Virus record (IMG/VR): IMGVR_UViG_3300009285_014194
Location: 1 to 43,442 of that record
Length of the DNA: 43,442 nt
Source of the DNA: a virus
Strand: one strand, 5' to 3'
Shown here: positions 38,353 through 43,442 of the stretch, in pieces
How positions within the stretch are numbered: position 1 is the first letter of the stretch
Layout of the letters: each line of letters begins with the position of its first letter
Translations under genes and position numbers: made by a program
The notes under the pieces: generated by a model
What the model saw: the letters and a program-made list of their open reading frames with translations, nothing else
Databases searched by the model: none
Told to the model about the DNA's origin: nothing

Positions 38353-38499
38353 ATGAGACATTGGTACGAAAAAATAAAAACAAAGATAGTAATTTGCAAA
38401 CTCTGTGGAGCTATGTTTAGGACTAAACTAGCTCCGTATTATTCTGAACATAAAATATGTCTTGATTGTGAAGATGTCCTGCGTTCTTCTCATCGCTAA
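38353..38499 (+). CDS. Small zinc-ribbon cassette protein, 48 residues
   Basis: MRHWYEKIKTKIVICKLCGAM followed later by CLDCED: two CxxC pairs about 22 residues apart, a zinc ribbon. AAGGA stands 6 bases before the ATG, and the TAA stop lies in the CGCTAAC box of site H. Gene and flanking sites have cassette layout. Confidence 0.6.
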   Translation: MRHWYEKIKTKIVICKLCGAMFRTKLAPYYSEHKICLDCEDVLRSSHR

Positions 38500-38550
38500 C
38501 GCGGTCGTGAGGGGTGTGGTTCTCAGCATCCTTCACGACGAACCTTAGCG
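38494..38550 (+). other. attC-like recombination site H
   Basis: CGCTAA (38494-38499) is matched by TTAGCG (38545-38550). A 12-bp stem TCGTGAGGGGTG / CATCCTTCACGA (38505-38516, 38527-38538, two G-T pairs) closes on a 10-base loop. Total 57 bases. The R' box reads CTTAGCG, so the normally invariant first G is C. Confidence 0.7.
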
Positions 38551-38563
38551 GAGAATAAAATAT

Positions 38564-39205
38564 ATGCCTTTACATACAGACGAAGGAGATATAAATGTAA
38601 TAAAAGATTGGTATATAGGACAAAAAAGCAGAAAGGATTATTTGGAGAACCTAATATCTTCTTTGGAAGAACAGCTTTTTGGATTGAAAAAATTAATTGA
38701 ATTGATAGTTATGGTTAGAGAAAAGATAGCTAATATTGGGATTGAAACGCAAAATAAAATAAAAAGTTATATAGAAAATACAGTTATAAAAGGCTTAAAG
38801 GAAGTACTAGGAAAGGAATATGCTTTTGAGGTTAATTTTGAAATTAATCGTAATAAACCAGAAGCTTTTCTATATTTGATTAAAGGGAAAAATAAATATT
38901 CTTTTGATGAAGAGTCTTTTGGTGGGGGTGTGTATGATGTAGTATCTCTATTAATGAGATTAGTAATATGGGCTATGAATTATGATAGGACAGAGCCCTT
39001 TTTTGCTCTAGACGAACCCTTTAAATTCCTTCACGGAGAAGAACATATTGAAGGTATAAAAGTCTTATTACAAGAGCTTAGGGATGAGATGGGAATACAG
39101 TTTTTGATAACTTCTGTGGATGGAGCTCTAGGGGATTTAGCGGATCGGGCTTGGACTTGCTTTCAGAATGAAAAAGGTATAAGCTATTTAAAGGAAAAGG
39201 AGTAA
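38564..39205 (+). CDS. sbcC: SbcC/Rad50 C-terminal half
   Basis: A 213-aa protein carrying the second half of an SbcC-type ATPase. It has a coiled coil (KDYLENLISSLEEQL), an ABC signature-like S118-F-G-G-G (SFGGGVYDVVSLL), and Walker B FFALDEPF with D150/E151. The C-terminal FLITSVDG contains the switch region. Together with 34698-35696 it would make one ATPase; SbcD, a metallopeptidase, a coiled-coil piece and three cassette-like genes lie between the halves. The start lies 13 bases after site H. The opening MPLHTD is the same as that of the clamp loader, an odd match. Confidence 0.82.
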   Translation: MPLHTDEGDINVIKDWYIGQKSRKDYLENLISSLEEQLFGLKKLIELIVMVREKIANIGIETQNKIKSYIENTVIKGLKEVLGKEYAFEVNFEINRNKPEAFLYLIKGKNKYSFDEESFGGGVYDVVSLLMRLVIWAMNYDRTEPFFALDEPFKFLHGEEHIEGIKVLLQELRDEMGIQFLITSVDGALGDLADRAWTCFQNEKGISYLKEKE

Positions 39206-39208
39206 ATA

Positions 39209-39382
39209 ATGACAGAACTATTTTTAAGGCAGCTTAAAAGTTTTCTTTCTTTTATCTTTTTTTTTCCTTTTATTTATATTATAATAAGTTTTGAGTCTAA
39301 AAAATATAGAAAAAGAAGGGAATTAAAAGAAAGAAAAAAACCCTTCTCAAGAATAACTAAAATATCTAATTGTTTTTTATGA
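39209..39382 (+). CDS. Small membrane protein coupled to the packaging genes
   Basis: A 57-aa frame with one strong membrane helix (FLSFIFFFPFIYIIISF) and a very basic C-terminus (KKYRKRRELKERKK). AAGGAG lies 5 bases before the ATG. The stop overlaps the next gene's ATG as ATGA, and that gene has no ribosome site of its own, so coupling is likely. Function unknown. Confidence 0.55.
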   Translation: MTELFLRQLKSFLSFIFFFPFIYIIISFESKKYRKRRELKERKKPFSRITKISNCFL

Positions 39383-39819
39383 AGAAAAAAAAAGTTTTAG
39401 ATGAAATAGCTGAAACCCTTACTAAACCCCAAAAAAGAGGTAGGGGAAGACCTAAAGGCTCTTATAAAACAGGAGAAAGGAGTTGGTCTATAAATGGAAA
39501 AGAAATAATCCCTTTATATATAGAATCTATAAGAGCTCTTAAATTATATTTGTCCAGACTTATTAGAGGAATGGAACAAGGGGTCATTACAACAACCCTT
39601 GGAAATGCTATAGTAAATGCTTGTAGGATATTGCTAGAATGTTTAAGGGAAAATAAGAATGAAAAGATTATAGAAGAGAGAATAAAGAAATTGGAGGAGA
39701 TGTTTGATGCAATTAGAAGTAAACAAACGGATAATGGGATTGGAGAGGTTGGCTGGCCAACTTTCGTCCCCAGTATTGGGAGTAGAAAAAAATCTGATTC
39801 AATGGATAACCTCATTTAA
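39379..39819 (+). CDS. AT-hook DNA-binding protein, candidate small terminase
   Basis: About 146 aa. An AT-hook-like KRGRGRPKGS near residue 25 is followed by a helical core (YIESIRALKLYLSRLIRGME ... NAIVNACRILLECLRE) and a disordered tail. The place directly before the large terminase and the DNA-binding motif fit a small terminase subunit, which recognises the packaging site; sequence similarity is not evident. It overlaps the preceding small gene by ATGA and the terminase by 113 bases in another frame. Confidence 0.5.
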   Translation: MKKKKVLDEIAETLTKPQKRGRGRPKGSYKTGERSWSINGKEIIPLYIESIRALKLYLSRLIRGMEQGVITTTLGNAIVNACRILLECLRENKNEKIIEERIKKLEEMFDAIRSKQTDNGIGEVGWPTFVPSIGSRKKSDSMDNLI

Positions 39820-41431
39820 CTCTTCTTATCCGTTAGAGAGATTTAGAAAAGAGCCTGTAGAATGGTTAGACTGGATAGGGTTTGATACTTGGTGGGATAA
39901 ACAGAAGGAAGTAATAGAATCAGTCAGGGATAATCAGAGGACAGCAGTAAGATCAGGGCATACTGTAGGAAAGACAAAGATAGCTGCAGGAACAATGCTT
40001 TGGTTCCAATTTAATTTTTTTCCTTCTCGGGTAATATCTACTGCTCCTACGGGTCGACAGGTGAGTTTGTTGTTGTGGGGAGAGATCCGAAGACTGTATA
40101 GACAAATGATGCTTAAAATTAAAAGGGAATTCGGAATAGCTATGGGAGCAAGGTTATTTGATACAGACTATTTAGAAATATATAAAAAACTTTGGTATGG
40201 TATAGGATATTCAACTGATGAGGTAGAAGCTTTTACTGGGTCTCATGAAATTAATATATTATTTGTTGTTGATGAGGGGTCTGGAGTAAAAGAAGGGATT
40301 TTTGAAGGGATAGAGACCTCTTTAAATTCTCCTAACAGTAAAGTCCTTACAATAGGTAATCCTACTAATTTAGGTAGTTATTTTGGGAAGATATTTCTGA
40401 CTAAAGAAGGTAGAGATTGGAATAAGATACATATAGATTGTGAGGAGAGTCCCAATGTATTAGCCGGAAAGAATATTATTCCTGGCCTATGTAATTATGA
40501 TTGGCCGGAAAAGATGGCTAGAAAATGGGGGAGAGAAGACCCTCGCTTTTTAATACGAGTTAAAGGTAATTTTGTAGAAGAGGGTATTAATTGTCTTGTT
40601 AATTATCAGAAGGCTTATTCGGCTTATGTAGAAAATCTGGAGTTATATAAAGAAAGTGAATTAGTATTAGCTATGGATGTAGCTAGGGAAGGTGATGATA
40701 CTACTGTTATTTTACTAAGGGAAAAATGTATTAGAGATGAAAGATTATGGATAGAGGAAGATATAGAGAAGAAAGGAGGAGAATGGGAAGATACTAGAGA
40801 AAGGGATAATGGCAGTGGGGATAGTGTTTCTGATAATGATGGGGATAGTGTTTCTGATAATGATAAAGAAAGATCAAGAGAAACTAGATCAGTATGTTCA
40901 TATAATGAAGAACATAATGAAGAAATTGGAGCTAAAATAATAAAGAAAATACCTAAGCATAAAACTATGGATGCTGTAGCAGAGATAGTGATTTTGGTAA
41001 AGGAAAATTCTAATATAAAAGAGATATGCATAGATGTAGTGGGAGTAGGTGCTGGGGTATATGATCGCTTAGTAGAGATAAAAGAGAGCGGAGAGATGGA
41101 AAAATTTAATGATATAGAGATATATGCTGTTAATGTAGGAGAATCGGCGTTGGACAAAGGCAATTATATGAATCTAAGGGCTGAGTTAGCTAATGAAGTA
41201 AAGAAGGAGATTGATAATGAGACCTTATTATATAATAATGAAGATATAGTGGATCAGGTAAGTCAAATAAGATATAAATATCATAGTAAAGGGCACTTAG
41301 TTTTGGAGCCAAAGGAGGAGTTCAAGAGACGGTATAAGAGAAGCCCCGATGAGCTTGATGCTCTTATGATCTCGTTTGCTTCTCGTATATTAAAATTAAA
41401 ATCAGCAGAACCCAGGATAAGGTTTGTATAG
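39707..41431 (+). CDS. terL: Terminase large subunit
   Basis: A 574-aa packaging motor. The ATPase has Walker A GHTVGKT (G84-T90), Walker B FVVDE (D189/E190) and a TIGNPTN coupling motif. The RNase H-like nuclease begins with D324 (LAMDVAREGDD), and EICIDVVGVGAGVYD holds a second acid; SPDELDALM near the end supplies the third. About 45 residues rich in Asp/Ser/Glu, with GDSVSDND duplicated, are inserted between the first two nuclease motifs. ATG 39707 is 7 bases after GGAGGAG; a TTG at 39704 is less likely. It starts 113 bases before the end of the previous gene, which is a long overlap for a terminase. Confidence 0.92.
   Translation: MQLEVNKRIMGLERLAGQLSSPVLGVEKNLIQWITSFNSSYPLERFRKEPVEWLDWIGFDTWWDKQKEVIESVRDNQRTAVRSGHTVGKTKIAAGTMLWFQFNFFPSRVISTAPTGRQVSLLLWGEIRRLYRQMMLKIKREFGIAMGARLFDTDYLEIYKKLWYGIGYSTDEVEAFTGSHEINILFVVDEGSGVKEGIFEGIETSLNSPNSKVLTIGNPTNLGSYFGKIFLTKEGRDWNKIHIDCEESPNVLAGKNIIPGLCNYDWPEKMARKWGREDPRFLIRVKGNFVEEGINCLVNYQKAYSAYVENLELYKESELVLAMDVAREGDDTTVILLREKCIRDERLWIEEDIEKKGGEWEDTRERDNGSGDSVSDNDGDSVSDNDKERSRETRSVCSYNEEHNEEIGAKIIKKIPKHKTMDAVAEIVILVKENSNIKEICIDVVGVGAGVYDRLVEIKESGEMEKFNDIEIYAVNVGESALDKGNYMNLRAELANEVKKEIDNETLLYNNEDIVDQVSQIRYKYHSKGHLVLEPKEEFKRRYKRSPDELDALMISFASRILKLKSAEPRIRFV
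40817..40864 (+). repeat. 24-bp perfect tandem repeat in terminase
   Basis: GGGGATAGTGTTTC followed by TGATAATGAT appears twice in direct succession, encoding GDSVSDND twice in the acidic insert. Confidence 0.9.
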
Positions 41432-41443
41432 TGGAAAAGCGTC

Positions 41444-41470
41444 GTTTAGTCTCGCTAAACAGAGGTTTTT
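41444..41470 (+). terminator. Possible weak terminator after terL
   Basis: GTTTAG / CTAAAC (6 bp, loop TCTCG) and, 5 bases later, five T. The stem is AT-rich and the T run is displaced, so function is uncertain. TATAAT at 41470-41475 could instead be a promoter box for the next gene, but no -35 is seen. Confidence 0.3.
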
Positions 41471-41482
41471 ATAATAAATAAT

Positions 41483-42181
41483 ATGAGAATAGATAAATAT
41501 CCTTATATTGAAGGTGTTTGTGATAAATGTAATAATAAGATAATAACTATTCTTTCTATAGTTACCTCTAGATGGGAAACTAAGGGAGAGGGGATAATAA
41601 AGACTTTGTTAGAAGATAAAGTTTTTTATGGGATGGGTTCTTATTGGGCTATACATAATGAAGATACTGAAGAGGGATATAATTGTTGTGAAGCATTTAA
41701 TAAAGCTACAGACCTTTGTAATTCAGATATAATAATATATACTACTGGAGATGGGTTAATAGAGCCTCAATTATTATGGCGGGCTTATGGTGAGTTATTA
41801 ATTCATAACCTCCCAGTATTTGCTTATCGGATGGATGAGGGGGAAGATAGGAGTTGGAAAGAAAATAATGATTCCCTGGGGGATTTTATTATGGTTAGAA
41901 GGGAATGGGCATTGACTATTGGGGGATGGGATTGTAGAATGAAAGATTGGGGATTTATGGATTATGACTTTTTGGGTCGAATGAGCTTGCTTCTTCAGAA
42001 GGATTATTTTAAACTAGGTTTATTGTTGGGGAAGGGGCTGGCTGATAGGGTTAAGCATTTTTATCATCCTCGAAGAACTGATGAGTGGTATAGGGAGCAA
42101 AATAAAAAGAATAGGCTTATAGTGGAAGAGCAAGGTTTGTGGACTAGGGAAAGTTATGAAGAGCTTGTTTGTAGGGGTTAG
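41483..42181 (+). CDS. GT-A fold glycosyltransferase
   Basis: A 232-aa protein resembling the family 2/27 (galactosyltransferase C-terminal) fold. IITILSIVTSRWETK starts the nucleotide-binding region, YTTGDG provides an acidic motif, and GGWDCRMKDWGFMDYDFLGR is the classic GGxDE-like acceptor part. It is short, so only the catalytic core is present. It lies between terminase and a lipoprotein, away from the island at 3-13 kb; virion protein glycosylation is one possibility. The ribosome site is weak (GAGGT, 16 bases upstream). The end overlaps the lipoprotein by 26 bases. Confidence 0.72.
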   Translation: MRIDKYPYIEGVCDKCNNKIITILSIVTSRWETKGEGIIKTLLEDKVFYGMGSYWAIHNEDTEEGYNCCEAFNKATDLCNSDIIIYTTGDGLIEPQLLWRAYGELLIHNLPVFAYRMDEGEDRSWKENNDSLGDFIMVRREWALTIGGWDCRMKDWGFMDYDFLGRMSLLLQKDYFKLGLLLGKGLADRVKHFYHPRRTDEWYREQNKKNRLIVEEQGLWTRESYEELVCRG

Positions 42182-42539
42182 CTTTTTGTTTTTTTGTAGC
42201 TGTGCTACTACTAATAGTCTATCCTCTCAGCAGAGGATAGATGTAGGAAACCAGCTGATTCAGAGGGCTGATTATTGGGAATATCAACATATGCCTTATG
42301 AGAGTGATTCTTTTCTTTCTTATTGGTTCCGAGCGGATGTATTTTCAGCTACTATGAGATGGAGAGGAAGGCGGATAGTAGGAGAAGGACAAAGACAGAA
42401 GAGGTTATGGAAGATGAAATTGGAAGCTCCTAAAATATTTGCTATAGATAAGCAAAGGGAGGAATTAGATAGATTAATTAGAGAATATAATAGTAGAGAG
42501 AAGATAGGAGAAGATATGAGAAGATATGAAAAGAAATAA
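42156..42539 (+). CDS. Phage-encoded lipoprotein
   Basis: A 127-aa protein with a lipoprotein signal peptide: MKSLFVGVSFLFFCSC, with the lipobox cysteine probably C16, followed by ATTNSLSSQQ. The rest is soluble and helical with an Arg-rich end. It would be exported and anchored in the membrane. Phage lipoproteins are often superinfection-exclusion factors or outer spanins; length and the position next to structural genes fit either. No family is recognised. TATGAAGAGC around the start overlaps the transferase gene. Confidence 0.6.
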   Translation: MKSLFVGVSFLFFCSCATTNSLSSQQRIDVGNQLIQRADYWEYQHMPYESDSFLSYWFRADVFSATMRWRGRRIVGEGQRQKRLWKMKLEAPKIFAIDKQREELDRLIREYNSREKIGEDMRRYEKK

Positions 42540-43442
42540 GTATATTTATTTTATCTTAATTATTGCCCTTTTGATAGGGTTAAATATGGTTGTAAATATA
42601 GAGGGATATGAATTATCTAGTCGGGCTATCCGATCCTTGGAAGCTCTGTTAGATGAAGAAGGAACATTAAGATTAGTACTAATGGATATTGATGAGTCAA
42701 ATACCATCAGCTTAGTGTGGAACGAAAATGATTCTGCTGATCGGGTATTGAATCTTCTTGTCAATAATTTAAGCCGCACAATCAATCTTGGTGGCAATCT
42801 TGTCCTTGCAAATAATTTAACAACAATAGGCAATTTTGCTCTAACGTTGACGCTTACTGGTACAACTAATCTTGCTTTACCTACTTCAGGAACTCTATTC
42901 ACTACATCTGGAGGTACTATTTTGGGGCCGGTTACTTTAGGCCAAGATGATACAGGCTACGATGTTCAGTTTTTTGGGGCAACATCCGGCAAATATGAGT
43001 TGTGGGATGAGTCAGCAGACAAAAAATATATTGTTGGGGCTTTTGAAGTAGGCGATCTGACTAATTTTATACGGATAAGTAATGCTGGGGTTCTGTCTTA
43101 TGGCGGTTCTGCTAAGCCTACCGAATGTGTTTTTCTATCTCCCTCCACTGCCTATTTACCGGATGGCACTCCAGCAGCCGCTACTTTAGTAACGGTAGAT
43201 GGGACTTCTCCTTATGCCGTTCTTGATTTCTCCGATGCGGCAGATAATAATGCCTATTGGGATTTTCAAGTCCCCACTGGTTATGATGCTGGAAATGCTA
43301 CAGTCGAGGTATATTGGTTCTCTGCGGCTGCTATTGTGGGAGATGCTCAATTTGATATAGATTATCGGAGTGTTAGTGATTCTGATGCAGTGGATGGCGC
43401 AGCAACCGATGTAGCCATGACCTTACAGACTACGGATGGGAC
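42526..43442 (+). CDS. Partial tail-fibre or structural protein
   Basis: The frame runs from ATG 42526 off the right edge (305 codons visible). It begins with a membrane-like segment (KYIYFILIIALLIGLNMVV), then NEND, LGGNLVLANNLTT and SGTLFTTSGGTILGPVTLGQDD, the Gly/Thr-rich phrases of phage tail or fibre proteins. A jelly-roll-like part follows (YLPDGTPAAATLV, AVLDFSDAADNNAYWDFQVP). Base composition turns richer in GC after about 42.7 kb. A signal or membrane start on a virion protein is unusual. The 3' end is outside the window. GAGAAG is a poor ribosome site. Confidence 0.7.
   Translation, partial: MKRNKYIYFILIIALLIGLNMVVNIEGYELSSRAIRSLEALLDEEGTLRLVLMDIDESNTISLVWNENDSADRVLNLLVNNLSRTINLGGNLVLANNLTTIGNFALTLTLTGTTNLALPTSGTLFTTSGGTILGPVTLGQDDTGYDVQFFGATSGKYELWDESADKKYIVGAFEVGDLTNFIRISNAGVLSYGGSAKPTECVFLSPSTAYLPDGTPAAATLVTVDGTSPYAVLDFSDAADNNAYWDFQVPTGYDAGNATVEVYWFSAAAIVGDAQFDIDYRSVSDSDAVDGAATDVAMTLQTTDG

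Noticed and set aside
40624-41163. A 179-codon reading frame on the minus strand
   Set aside because: It is the mirror of the acidic, low-complexity part of the large terminase gene. It is Ser/Leu-rich, has no ribosome site, and no other gene lies on that strand.
42546-42902. Minus-strand frame of 118 codons near the right edge
   Set aside because: It lies opposite the partial tail gene, which is open to the end of the window and has tail-like phrases. The minus frame has no ribosome site or family likeness.

Overview
The window looks like part of a large, AT-rich tailed-phage (Caudoviricetes-type) genome, probably assembled from a metagenome. Every supported gene lies on the + strand. They are tightly packed, often overlap by ATGA, and carry strong AGGAGG-type ribosome binding sites. 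There is a full phage replication and recombination set, a large terminase and the start of a tail or structural region. No integrase, ribosomal gene, tRNA or CRISPR array is visible. The host cannot be named from the sequence. Shine-Dalgarno use, AGA/AGG-rich arginine codons and sigma70-like -10 boxes only say that it is bacterial.

Layout. (1) 0-3.2 kb: an SNF2-type helicase followed by small zinc-ribbon and helix-turn-helix proteins. (2) 3.2-13.2 kb: a metabolic island with two radical-SAM enzymes, a PLP aminotransferase, a cysteine-cluster protein, a giant fusion of a glycosyltransferase with a thiamine-pyrophosphate (TPP) enzyme, a second glycosyltransferase and several small proteins. 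(3) 10.5-11.7, 13.3-15.6 and 37.5-38.55 kb: three patches of short, GC-richer genes separated by 45-60 bp imperfect hairpins with the layout of integron attC recombination sites. Their genes include a Dam-type methylase, a DUF7448-like protein, a DUF5662-like protein and many tiny zinc-binding or unknown proteins. (4) 15.6-21.4 kb: a promoter with a structured leader, a replication initiator whose gene contains GATC-rich iterons (lambda O-like), a DnaB-type helicase, a D12 adenine methylase, a CHC2/Toprim primase and a sigma-like factor. (5) 21.4-25.4 kb: a nucleotide-metabolism cluster with a Rossmann/FAD protein, ThyX, an SDR, a DUF1599/Nmad1-like protein and a VOC-fold protein. (6) 25.4-39.2 kb: DNA polymerase III alpha fused to a family-4 uracil-DNA glycosylase, a clamp loader, a gp32-like SSB, RecA/UvsX, a PDDEXK nuclease, and SbcD with an SbcC split at its zinc hook. 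(7) 39.2 kb to the end: packaging (DNA-binding protein, large terminase), a glycosyltransferase, a lipoprotein and a partial tail protein.

How it fits together. The initiator, helicase, primase, polymerase, clamp loader and SSB suggest a largely self-sufficient replisome. RecA, SbcC/D, the nuclease and the SNF2 helicase cover recombination and repair. Two adenine methylases and a GATC cluster in the putative origin suggest methylation-linked replication or protection from restriction. The TPP/PLP/radical-SAM/glycosyltransferase island makes or attaches an unusual sugar or related group, either on DNA, virion or host surface; the sequence alone does not say which. The most unusual feature is the repeated attC-like hairpins, which suggest that this phage has acquired integron-type gene cassettes in at least three places, one of them between the two halves of SbcC.
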